This document shows positions 1 through 8,300 of a DNA stretch of 64,000 nt, in pieces. This stretch comes from Planctomycetota bacterium (lineage in GTDB: Bacteria > Planctomycetota > Phycisphaerae > SM23-33): NCBI GenBank assembly GCA_022705325.1, contig JAKJER010000008.1, forward strand, positions 1 through 64,000, read 5' to 3'. The notes beneath the pieces were generated by a model. The model saw nothing but the letters and a program-made list of their open reading frames with translations. It was not told where the DNA came from and ran no database searches. Numbering within the stretch: position 1 is the first letter of the stretch; each line of letters opens with the position of its first letter. Made by a program: the position numbers and the translations under genes.

Positions 1-107
1 CGTTGAACCTGTTGAAGAAGGACCAAACCCGCAAGGTAGGCATCAAGACAAAATCCAAGTGCTGCAGCTGGGACCACGACTACCTGCTCAAAATCCTCAC
101 CGGTTGA
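1..107 (+). CDS. Transposase, ISAs1 family, C-terminal fragment
   Basis: The window opens inside a reading frame that starts before base 1 and ends at the TGA at 105-107. The 34 visible residues begin LNLLKKD, contain GIKTK and end WDHDYLLKILTG. This matches the C-terminal tail I know from ISAs1-family DDE transposases, where a conserved ALNLL segment leads into a Trp-Asp-x-Asp-Tyr-Leu-Leu end. The catalytic residues lie upstream and cannot be seen, so activity cannot be judged. The likely right terminal repeat of the element follows directly at about 110-125. Confidence 0.72.
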   Translation, partial: LNLLKKDQTRKVGIKTKSKCCSWDHDYLLKILTG

Positions 108-109
108 TT

Positions 110-125
110 ACATGCGATTGCCCTG
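110..125 (+). mobile_element. Probable right terminal inverted repeat of the ISAs1-type element
   Basis: The bases from 110 read acatgcgattgccctg, ending in the CCCTG that is typical of ISAs1-family ends as I remember them. They lie 3 bases after the transposase stop. The left end is outside the window, so the repeat cannot be paired and the exact boundary is inferred. The sequence TTGCCC inside it (118-123) also serves as the -35 candidate of the next promoter. Confidence 0.45.
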
Positions 126-144
126 GCCCCGGATGCTGTATAAT
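118..144 (+). promoter_or_regulatory. Sigma70-type promoter of the M29 aminopeptidase gene, with its -35 in the IS end
   Basis: A perfect TATAAT box at 139-144 lies 15 bases downstream of TTGCCC at 118-123. The spacer is shorter than the ideal 17. The predicted start of transcription is near 151, giving a leader of about 24 bases that holds the aagga ribosome site before the ATG at 175. The -35 lies in the presumed IS terminal repeat while the -10 lies outside it. Confidence 0.55.
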
Positions 145-174
145 CCCCCCGGTTGCGAAAGGACAAGGAACGAC

Positions 175-1293
175 ATGACCGATCCGCGGATGCAGAAGCT
201 GGTGGAGTTGCTGGTGGGCCATTCCTGTGCCGTCAAGCCCGGCGAGCACGTGCTGGTGGAGGCGATCGACATCCCCAACGATTTCATCCGCCTGCTGGTG
301 GCGCAGATCGCGGCCGCGGGCGGGCGGCCTCACGTGCTGCTCAAGAGCGCCCAGGTCACGCGGGCGTTGATGCTGGTCGGCACGGAGGAGCAGTGGGACC
401 TGTCGGCCCGGGTCGAGCGGACGCAGATGGAGGCCGTCCAGTGCTACATCGGCCTGCGGGGCAGCCCCAACGTCAGCGAGCTGTCCGACGTCCCCCGCGA
501 CAGCCAGAAGCTCCACGAGAAGACCGTCTGGCGCCGCGTCCACCAGGAGATTCGCGTCCGCAAGACCCGCTGGGTGGTGCTTCGCTGGCCCAACGCGGGG
601 ATGGCCCAACTGGCCGAGATGAGCACCGAGGCCTTTGAGGACTTCTACTTCCGCGTCTGCACGCTGGATTACGCCCGCATGGGCCGGGCCATGCAGCCGC
701 TTCAGGAACTCATGGGGCGGACCGACCGCGTCCGCCTGGTCGGCCCCGGCGATACGGACGTGACCTTCAGCATCAAGGGCATGCCCGTCATCGGCTGCAG
801 CGGCAAGGCCAACGTGCCCGACGGCGAGGTGTTCACCGCGCCCGTGCGCGACTCGATCAACGGCGTGATCCGCTACAACACGCCCACGCTCTACCGCGGC
901 GTGACGCACAACGACGTGCGATTCGTCTTCCGCCAGGGGCGGATCGTCGAGGCCTCCAGCACCCAGCCGCACCACCTGCTGGAGGTGCTGGACAGCGATG
1001 AGGGGGCCCGCTACGTGGGCGAGTTCGCCATCGGCCTCAACCCGTACTGCACCCGGGCCATGAAGGATATCCTCTTCGACGAGAAAATCTCCGGCTCGAT
1101 CCACCTCACCCCGGGCGAGAGCTACGAGGACGCCGACAACGGCAACCACAGCGTGATCCACTGGGACCTGGTCCTCCGCCAGACCCCCGACGCCGGCGGG
1201 GGGGAGATGTACTTCGACGACCGGCTCGTCCGCAAGGACGGCAAGTTCGTCCTGCCCGAACTCGAGTGCCTGAACCCCGAGAACCTGGTGTGA
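175..1293 (+). CDS. Aminopeptidase, peptidase family M29 (thermophilic aminopeptidase T type)
   Basis: This 372-residue protein matches M29 metalloaminopeptidases in length and motif order. These enzymes are cytoplasmic and remove N-terminal residues using two metal ions. The expected ligands are visible: Glu218 (GEVFTAPV), Glu283 (GEFAIGLN), His310 (GSIHLTPGESY), His329 and Asp331 (VIHWDL). I chose the ATG at 175, not the in-frame ATG at 112, because 112 lies in the IS end upstream of the promoter and because aaggac stands before 175. The gene is monocistronic, since the next gene converges from the other strand 15 bases after the stop. No signal peptide is visible. Family assignment is firm; the substrate is unknown. 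Confidence 0.93.
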   Translation: MTDPRMQKLVELLVGHSCAVKPGEHVLVEAIDIPNDFIRLLVAQIAAAGGRPHVLLKSAQVTRALMLVGTEEQWDLSARVERTQMEAVQCYIGLRGSPNVSELSDVPRDSQKLHEKTVWRRVHQEIRVRKTRWVVLRWPNAGMAQLAEMSTEAFEDFYFRVCTLDYARMGRAMQPLQELMGRTDRVRLVGPGDTDVTFSIKGMPVIGCSGKANVPDGEVFTAPVRDSINGVIRYNTPTLYRGVTHNDVRFVFRQGRIVEASSTQPHHLLEVLDSDEGARYVGEFAIGLNPYCTRAMKDILFDEKISGSIHLTPGESYEDADNGNHSVIHWDLVLRQTPDAGGGEMYFDDRLVRKDGKFVLPELECLNPENLV

Positions 1294-1308
1294 ACGGGCG
1301 CGAGGCCC

Positions 1309-3870
1309 TCACTTGACGCCGATCGTCGCCGTCAGGGCGAACGTCTTGGCCAGGCGCAGCAGGCGGACGTTCAGGATGTCGCTGACGCAGACGAAGTCGT
1401 CGCTCGCGTCGACGCTGTTGGGCCAGCCCAGGGGCACGTCGCCAGTGGGCACGAGGTCGCCCTCCAGCCCGCCCGTCGAGTCGCGGTTGCCGTACGTACC
1501 GAACGCCAAAACGGCGTTGCCCTCGTTATCCATCACCGACACCCGAGGCAGCAGGCCCGTCGGGTAGTAGATTCTCCCCCAGCCGTCCACTCCGAACCGC
1601 GGCGTCTTGGACTCCGGCGCGAGCGGCCCGTAGAGCACGTCGTACACCTTGGCCGGTGCGGCCGGTTCGGTCGGGAACAGGTCGCCTCCCTCGATAGACC
1701 CCGTCGGCGCGTACTTGTAGATGCGCCCCGTGCTGGAGGCGAAGTCGCGGTCCTTCTCGAAGCCGGGCGGCGGGGGCTGCGCGGCCTGCCCGTCGCGCAG
1801 GCCTACGTACAGGTTCCCGCGCAGGTCGAAGCGGATGCCGCCCGAGTTCGTCCTGGCGCCGCCGAACTTCTTGAATCGCAGCGGCTGCCAGGGCGCCCTC
1901 GCGGCGTCCGGCCTGAAGTAGTGCAGCGGCCCGCTGTAGTCGTCGGCGCGGTTCTGCTTGTCCGGCACGACGCCCAGGGTCGCCAGGCCGCCGCCCGGGC
2001 CGGCGGCCATTCCACGCTCGCCCAGGCCGGTGAAGATCCACGAGCAGGTGATCTGCTGCGTGACCTGGTGTCCGTGCTGCCCGACCGGGGCGGGGGCGAA
2101 CCGCCCGGCGTCCATGGCCCACCGGAACACGCCGTTCTTCCAGTGGAAGTGGGTGTACAGATGGCGGCTGACCGCGTCGATGGCGATACTCGACGCGCTG
2201 AGCCTCGTCTTGTCGTCCTGCATGCACAGCTCGAACTTCGGGTTCCTCCAGTCGCTGACGCGGAAGAGGAAGCCATGCCCGTCGCTGACGTAGGCGTCGC
2301 CGGTCTTCGGATCGAACATCATGTGCCTCAGGTCCAGGGCCCGCTGACCGCCGGCCTGAAAGAAGTCCTTGACCAGTTCCAGGCCCGCCTGCGTGTCGCG
2401 ATAGACGCGGGCCGGCAGCGTCACGTACGCCGCCCACACCAGGACCTCGCCTCGGTCCTGGGCCACCGCCAGGCGCGAGCAGCCGGGGAACTTGCCCACG
2501 CCCCCGGTCAGCGACAGGGCTTGGGCCGGGGCGTCATCCCGGCTCCAGTCGGCGAGCTTCAGGAGCTTCAGCTCGCCGTTGCCGCTGTAGTTGCCAAAGC
2601 GGGTCGTCACGTAGAGCGTTCTGGACTTCGGGTGGACGGCCACGGCGTCCGGGTTGGCCACCGGGATCGCGCGGAGGATCTGGCCCCGCGGATCGAGCAC
2701 GATGACGCGCCGGTTCTGGCGGTCGCAGACGAAGACGCGCCCTTCGGCGTCGACGGTCAGGCCCTGGAGGGCTGCGTACGGGTTCGGCCCCGAGTCGCCG
2801 ATCGCCTCGCGGCCGGCGGTCGAGTTGGTCTCGTCCAGCGCGAAGAAGGGGCTTGCCTTGCGCGTTGCGGCGTCGACCTTCCACACCTGGCCGTCGCGCC
2901 AGGGGCCGGTCGTCAGGGGGCGGCCCTTCTCATCGGCGGCGCAGACGCCGCTGACGTACTGGGTCTTGCCGTCGGGCGCGAATGCCGAATAGAAAGGTCC
3001 GGTCAGCCGCCTGGGCAGAGTCTGGCTCTCCAGGACCGGCCCCGGTTCGACCTTCCGCAGCGTGCCGTCCGCCGCGACCGTCATCCGGGTGTTCCCCACG
3101 CGGGGAGGCGTCATCACGCAGAGGCTGTCGCTGTCGGGCGTGGGCATCAGCAGCCCGCACCAGGTTCCGCCTCCGCCCCCGCCCCCGGACAGCGGCGGCC
3201 TGTTCGGCACGGCCGAGTTCCACCCGTAGCAGGCCCGCAGCGTGTAGGTCCCGTCGGGTCGCACGTTCAGTCCCCAGCCGGCTACGTCTTCGGCGGCCCG
3301 GCCGGCCGGAGGCGGAAAGAGCGTGCGGACGTAGTTGCCCCGGGCGTCGTACTGGCGCAGCGCCGGGTGCCCGTAGAACGTAGTGTGGCCGAGGACGTAC
3401 ACCCGGCCGTCCGCCTTGGCCTCCAGGCCGGCGAGCTTCCACTGCGCGTGATCGCCCTGCCCGCTCAGCGGCGACCAGTAGGCGTACGGGTCCCCGCCGA
3501 CGATTCTCTCGATCCGAACGCCCATTCCGACCCGAACGCGGACCGCGCAGCCGGCTGGGTCGCTCACAGCCTGCCCGCGGTCGTTGCGGCCATCCCAGTG
3601 GAGCCTCTGCGCCAGTCCCGCCTGGAGCGGCGCCGGCGGGGCGCCGGCGCCGCCGAGCATGCCGGCTGCCAGGTGGCGCACCACCTCGCCTTTGCCGTCG
3701 AGCACGGAGACCTCCACGTCGGCGGGGCGCGAGAGGGCGAACTCGATCAGGAGCTTGCCGTCTTGTCGGGTCGCGCTCACGGGCGTGGTGAAGGCGAGCG
3801 GTTTGACGGGCCCGGCCGCCAGGGCGGCGGCGGTCAGGACGATGCCGGTCCAGCACGCGAGCGTCTTCAC
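1309..3870 (-). CDS. Secreted beta-propeller (NHL/SMP-30-like) protein with a FlgD-like N-terminal domain
   Basis: An 853-residue protein beginning with a GTG at 3868-3870, placed 6 bases after a good aaaggag ribosome site; an upstream in-frame start would add 52 residues without a signal peptide. Residues 1-25 form a hydrophobic signal peptide. Residues about 30-120 (LLIEFALSRPADVEVSVLD, then HWDGRND) resemble the FlgD Ig-like fold that often precedes propellers in planctomycetes. The remainder has repeated blade-like segments such as GRVFVCDRQNRRVIVLD and GNLYVGLRDG, as in NHL or gluconolactonase-like propellers. No catalytic residues can be assigned. It probably works in the periplasm or on the surface in binding or sugar-lactone chemistry. 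Function is inferred from fold only. Confidence 0.75.
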   Translation of the reverse strand: MKTLACWTGIVLTAAALAAGPVKPLAFTTPVSATRQDGKLLIEFALSRPADVEVSVLDGKGEVVRHLAAGMLGGAGAPPAPLQAGLAQRLHWDGRNDRGQAVSDPAGCAVRVRVGMGVRIERIVGGDPYAYWSPLSGQGDHAQWKLAGLEAKADGRVYVLGHTTFYGHPALRQYDARGNYVRTLFPPPAGRAAEDVAGWGLNVRPDGTYTLRACYGWNSAVPNRPPLSGGGGGGGTWCGLLMPTPDSDSLCVMTPPRVGNTRMTVAADGTLRKVEPGPVLESQTLPRRLTGPFYSAFAPDGKTQYVSGVCAADEKGRPLTTGPWRDGQVWKVDAATRKASPFFALDETNSTAGREAIGDSGPNPYAALQGLTVDAEGRVFVCDRQNRRVIVLDPRGQILRAIPVANPDAVAVHPKSRTLYVTTRFGNYSGNGELKLLKLADWSRDDAPAQALSLTGGVGKFPGCSRLAVAQDRGEVLVWAAYVTLPARVYRDTQAGLELVKDFFQAGGQRALDLRHMMFDPKTGDAYVSDGHGFLFRVSDWRNPKFELCMQDDKTRLSASSIAIDAVSRHLYTHFHWKNGVFRWAMDAGRFAPAPVGQHGHQVTQQITCSWIFTGLGERGMAAGPGGGLATLGVVPDKQNRADDYSGPLHYFRPDAARAPWQPLRFKKFGGARTNSGGIRFDLRGNLYVGLRDGQAAQPPPPGFEKDRDFASSTGRIYKYAPTGSIEGGDLFPTEPAAPAKVYDVLYGPLAPESKTPRFGVDGWGRIYYPTGLLPRVSVMDNEGNAVLAFGTYGNRDSTGGLEGDLVPTGDVPLGWPNSVDASDDFVCVSDILNVRLLRLAKTFALTATIGVK

Positions 3871-4030
3871 GGTCGCTCTCCTTTCTGAACGTTCGCCGAC
3901 GAGGCTTCCGATACCCTCGAGATGCGTGCCAAGGAGAAGGCCTGCTTGTGGCGGCCAATCGCCTGCGGCGCTCGGCACTCTCCCGGCCGGGGATCCACCG
4001 TCGCGCCGAAACAAGCCCGGTGGCAACGGT

Positions 4031-4051
4031 ACCGGCGCAGCCGGCGCCGGT
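4031..4051 (-). terminator. Hairpin downstream of the membrane-protein gene
   Basis: ACCGGCGC (4031-4038) and GCGCCGGT (4044-4051) form a perfect 8-bp stem with a 5-base loop. It lies about 55 bases past the stop of the minus-strand gene ending at 4107. There is no T-run, so intrinsic termination is uncertain. Confidence 0.35.
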
Positions 4052-4106
4052 CAAGCGTCAGGCCCGCCCGCGCGAGGCGGGGGGCTTGCTGTTGGGGAGG
4101 TGACTC

Positions 4107-4904
4107 TCAAACGTGTTGGGCGGGGAGCGATCCGTTGAGCCTATGGCCCGAGTCCATTGAGGCAGGTTGTGTTTGTCCCCGTTCGTGTCGAGTCCGTCTG
4201 GCGACAACTCGCGTCAGTTCACAAAAGGCAAAGACGGCCAGGAGAACCGAGTAGAGACTCTCCTTGACTTCCTGAGCACAGTCGTAGCAGACAGACGGAC
4301 TCATCCTGACCGTGATCTTGAACAGAGCGTAGTTCAGAACAACCAAACCTCCGATCCACAGTTGCGTGACCGGGAACCGTATTCGTCGCAGGAAGCAAGA
4401 AGCCCTGCCCCACAGCCGGTTCAGCAACGGAATGACAACGCAAAGGCCGAGAACGCATGTTGCGAACAACGTGTTGTGGTTCAGCAGGGAGAACGCCACG
4501 TGGTTCTGGCCGATGGAACCTTGGAACAGACGAAGATTGTGCAGATTCGTTTCGTGCTGCAAGTTGACATGATTCCATGCGTCAGGGGTGTCCCAGCCGA
4601 ACAGTCTCTGCCCCCAGCTTATTTCTTCCCCAAAGCAGACGAAGAACACGAGGGCGAGAATCAGATAGAATGCATTTCTTCGCGTTGTGGTCTTCTCGAA
4701 CGTGTTTCCCCGTCCGACGGAGCAGAGATAGGCGCAGAATAGGAGACCGGCGGCCAGGAGGAAGGCTATCGCCCCAGCCGTCTCTATGGGGGCGTCTTCG
4801 CTCCCGATATACTCGATGAACTGATGGTCGCAGAAAATGAAGATAGAGTACGTCGCCACGATCAGCACGGCGACAAGCACGCGTAGAAACCTGTTTCGGT
4901 TCAT
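4107..4904 (-). CDS. Uncharacterised multi-pass membrane protein with a GEEISWGQ motif
   Basis: A 265-residue protein with about six hydrophobic segments: residues roughly 8-25, 40-62, 80-95, 135-165, 185-205 and 220-235. A polar stretch, FGEEISWGQRLFGWDTP followed by ETNLHNL, sits in the loop after the third segment. I recall this combination in unnamed bacterial membrane proteins, but I know no function for it. Acidic and histidine residues facing a membrane cavity could bind metal; that is a guess. No clear ribosome site precedes the ATG. Codon and base use are visibly less GC-rich than in the flanking genes, with many A/T third positions, which suggests recent acquisition. Confidence 0.7.
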   Translation of the reverse strand: MNRNRFLRVLVAVLIVATYSIFIFCDHQFIEYIGSEDAPIETAGAIAFLLAAGLLFCAYLCSVGRGNTFEKTTTRRNAFYLILALVFFVCFGEEISWGQRLFGWDTPDAWNHVNLQHETNLHNLRLFQGSIGQNHVAFSLLNHNTLFATCVLGLCVVIPLLNRLWGRASCFLRRIRFPVTQLWIGGLVVLNYALFKITVRMSPSVCYDCAQEVKESLYSVLLAVFAFCELTRVVARRTRHERGQTQPASMDSGHRLNGSLPAQHV

Positions 4905-5338
4905 GATGTCACTGCGCCGTTTGAGTCGTTGCGCGCATCCGGATTCGCAGCAACTTCCCCGAGTCCATTCGGCGCCGCCCCAGATGACTTGTCAGATTCT
5001 CCCTTCGCCAAGCGTAAGTCTATTCTAACCCACCCCCGGTATTCTGCCTACTCCCTTTCGGGACGCTTCCTCATTCGGGTTTCTCGGGACGTACGTGTGC
5101 GGCCGTGGCGGATTCCGGCCTTGAGACATGCAGGAATCAGCGTTTCGCGGGGTGGACGGTCGCGGGGGCGAATCGTCGCAAGCCAGGAACGAGCGTCAAC
5201 TCGGCGTACGTGCGAAATGAGTTACCGTCTGCCGGACGGGCGGTTGGCTACTTCGCTTCCACCGCCGTCAGCAGCCACTCGGGGCGGGCCTTCGTGCGCC
5301 GGACCAGGACGCGCGTGCCGGGCTGGCCGCACTACGAG
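4905..5338. other. Gene-free interval, 434 bases
   Basis: This lies between the start of the membrane-protein gene and the end of the large haem/FGE gene, both on the minus strand. I find no RNA gene and no convincing promoter pair. On the minus strand, bases 5248-5331 encode an open run of 27 codons that looks protein-like (ends ARPEWLLTAVEAK) but has no start. It may be a remnant of a lost gene. GGCCG and CGGCC near 5102-5121 could form a small hairpin. Confidence 0.5.
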
Positions 5339-8300
5339 CTACTCCTCGATCACCACCCGGAAGCCGACGTTGAACACCGGCTGATAGGGCTGGTAGGGCA
5401 GTCGGTGGGACGAGGTGCAGCGTTTGGGGCGGTCGTACCAGGAGCCGCCGCGGGCGACGCGGCGCTCGGCGCCGGCGGGGTCGTCGCGGCCGTCGTCGGC
5501 CCAGGGGTACGGGCGGTAGGCCGAGCGGGTCCACTCGGCGGCGTTGCCATGCATATCGAACAGGCCCCACGGGTTGGGCTGGTAGGAGCCCGCGTCGGCG
5601 GTGACGAACACGCCGTCGTTGAAGCGGGCGTCCTTGGGCACCCAGTCGTCGTACTTGTTGGGCTTGGCGATCACGCGGACGCGGATGAACGTGTCCAGGG
5701 CGAACTCGCTGAGCTTGGCGTCGCCGAGGTTGGCCAGCTTCGAGAAGTCGCTGTCCGGGCCGCCGTACCAGAAGGGTCCGCCCGAGCCGGCCCGGCAGGC
5801 GTACTCCCACTGGGCCTCGGTGGGCAGGTTGAACTTCAGGCCCGTCTTGGCGCTGAGGTGGCGGCAGAAGGCCATCGCCTGGTTCCAGCTCAGGCGGACG
5901 GCCGGCTGGGCGGGCTTGTCCATCGCGTAACCGTGCATGCCGAACTGGTAGCCGTGCATGGACTCGTAGTGGCTGTCGTGGCGCGGGTCGAATGTGGCGA
6001 ACTGGCGGTTGGTGATCTCGGTTCGGGCGATCCAGAAGGGCTTGTCGATTCGGACGCGGCAGGGGGGCTTCTCGTCGTCGGCCCCTGAGGGGCTGCCCAT
6101 GATGAATTCGCCCGCGGGGATGCGCACGAGTTCGATCGTGACGCCCTCGGCCAACTCGACGGTGCGGCGGGCCTGGTCGGCGGGGCCCTGGCGGGCGCGG
6201 GCCTGCTCGGCGTCGAAGGGCCAGCCGGGGCAGGCGGGCGGCGCGAGCGGCGCCGCCGGCGCCGGGGCTCCCGCCGGCGGGGCGGGGATCGTCGCGAGCG
6301 GCGGGATCAATTCCGGGTCCTCGTCGATGCCGGCGTAGCGGCGCATCATCTCGCGTTTGCGGGCCGAGACGTTTTGAACGGCGCCGCGCCCGACGATCTC
6401 CGTCCACGTTCCGTGGTAGGGGGCGTTGAGGTCGATCCACGTCACGATGCGGTCCCACGACTCGGCGTCGAGCCGCACCCCGTGGTGGCCCTTGCGGAGC
6501 ATCTGCACCAATTCGGTCGAGTCGGCGTGATAGTCCATGGGCGAAAGCAGGTGGATGTCGCTCTCGATGCCCGGGCGCCTGACGAACCGGTGCAACTCGG
6601 CGTAGGCGGTGGAGAACTTGCCGCCGACCGACGGGTTGACGTGGCCCGCGATGGCCGAGGACCAGTCGGTGATTCTCTGGTCCGCCCGGAAGTCGGCGAT
6701 CTTGCTCCCGTCGAGTGGTGAGCTTGTCGAACCGTTGTGGCAGCGGACGCAGTGGGCGTCGAGCACGGGCTGGACCTCGCGGCAGAAGGCGAAGCCGCGG
6801 ACCGGCCCGTGCCACGGCTCGATCTCCGACGGCGTCCGGCGGGCCGCGATCGACTGCGAGTTGGGCGGCGGGGTGTTCTGCTGCTCGTGGCAGCCGACGC
6901 ACGAAATGCTCTCTCCCGGCATGGCGGTGAACCAACTCCGCATGAGCTGGAGGGCCTTGCCCTCGCCGTCCAGGGGTTGGACGGCGATGGGCGTGCGCGC
7001 GGGCACGCGGAAGGCAGCCGACCCGTCGGCCTCCACCGGAACGGTCCCCAGGACGCGGCGGATGTCCCACGGCCCGTCCATGCCGATGGCCCCGAGCAGG
7101 CCGCCCATGCCGCGGTAGCTGTAGTGGTAGGTGAAGACGCGGAGCTTCTTGACCGCTCCTCGGGGGATGCCCCGCAGGCCGGGACCGCGGTAAACGTCGC
7201 TCATGTAGACCACCGCGTCGTTGCGGGCGAGGTCCACGCGGTCGGCGATTACCGGCGGGCGGGGCGCTGGCGCCAGCGGGATGGGCTCCAGCAGGGCCTG
7301 GCCGGGCGACTCCTTCAACAGCAGCATGTTGTCGAACACGTCCACCAGGTACACGCCCCAAGGCGAGTGCGGCGCGGGGCGGCACGAGACGAGGAAGTAC
7401 TTCTCGCTCAGCGGCCAGGGGTGCAGGAACTGCGGGAAGACGCCGTCGGCCAACTGGTCGCGGATAATGGGCTGGACCTGGCGCCCGCGCCCAGGAATCT
7501 CCTGGACGACGCCGTCGGCCTCCTGACGCCCGCGGGCGGGGTCGAGGATGAGCAGCCGCCCGATCCGCGCGTTGCCGTGGTGCCCGCTGGCGATGCCGAC
7601 GACCTTGCTCGGGTGGCCCGGGATCGGCTTGGCGTAGAAGAACGAGTTCGGGAAGTACGAGTTGCTGCTCATGTACTCCATCTGCCCGGTGCCGTCGGGG
7701 TTCATGTGGAACAGGCGGCGCGAGTGGGCGTGAGGCAGGTCGGCGTATTCCCATCGCAGGTAGAGCACGCGGCCGTTGTTGAGGACACGGGGCGACCAGT
7801 TGTGCTCCTGGTCGACGGTGAGTTGGCGGATCGAGCCGTCGAGCTGGAGCTGGTACATGTTGGTCACGTGGGCCCCGCCGTACACGCAGGGAACGCCGAC
7901 GAACGGCGCGGTCGAGGTGAACAGCACCCGCCCGTCGGGGAGGTAGCAGGCGTCGTAGTTGTCGACGTCTGCCTCGCGGATCAGCGGCAGCTCGCGCGGG
8001 GCCCCCGGCGCCGCGGGCAGCGTGGGCGAGGCGAGGCTCAACTCGTGGATTTGCCACCGCCCGTTCGCGCCAGGCATGGAGAAGAGCACGCGGTCGGCGT
8101 CGAAGTGCAGGCACAGGTCGCCCACGAACGTGCCCGTTGGCGGCTGGTAGAGCGTCGCCAGCGTGCCCTCCGGCCGCACCGGCGACAGAACGCACAGACG
8201 GTTGTTCAGATTGCCCGAGCGGATGCCCGTGGCGTTGCTTTCGTGGTTGGCGGGCAGGGCGAGGTTGGCGGCGGACCGCTCGACCAGCAGCAACCGCTCG

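Noticed and set aside
1921..3888. Long open frame on the plus strand inside the beta-propeller gene
   Set aside because: It is a shadow of the minus-strand gene. Its product is dominated by Arg, Val, Gly and Ala without any domain, as expected in GC-rich DNA.
5248..5331. 27-codon open run after the large haem/FGE gene
   Set aside because: No start codon or ribosome site and stops on both sides; at most a gene remnant, so not annotated as a CDS.
5268..8195. 975-codon minus-strand frame overlapping the haem/FGE gene
   Set aside because: Very Arg- and Pro-rich with no motifs, whereas the other frame has haem and FGE motifs.
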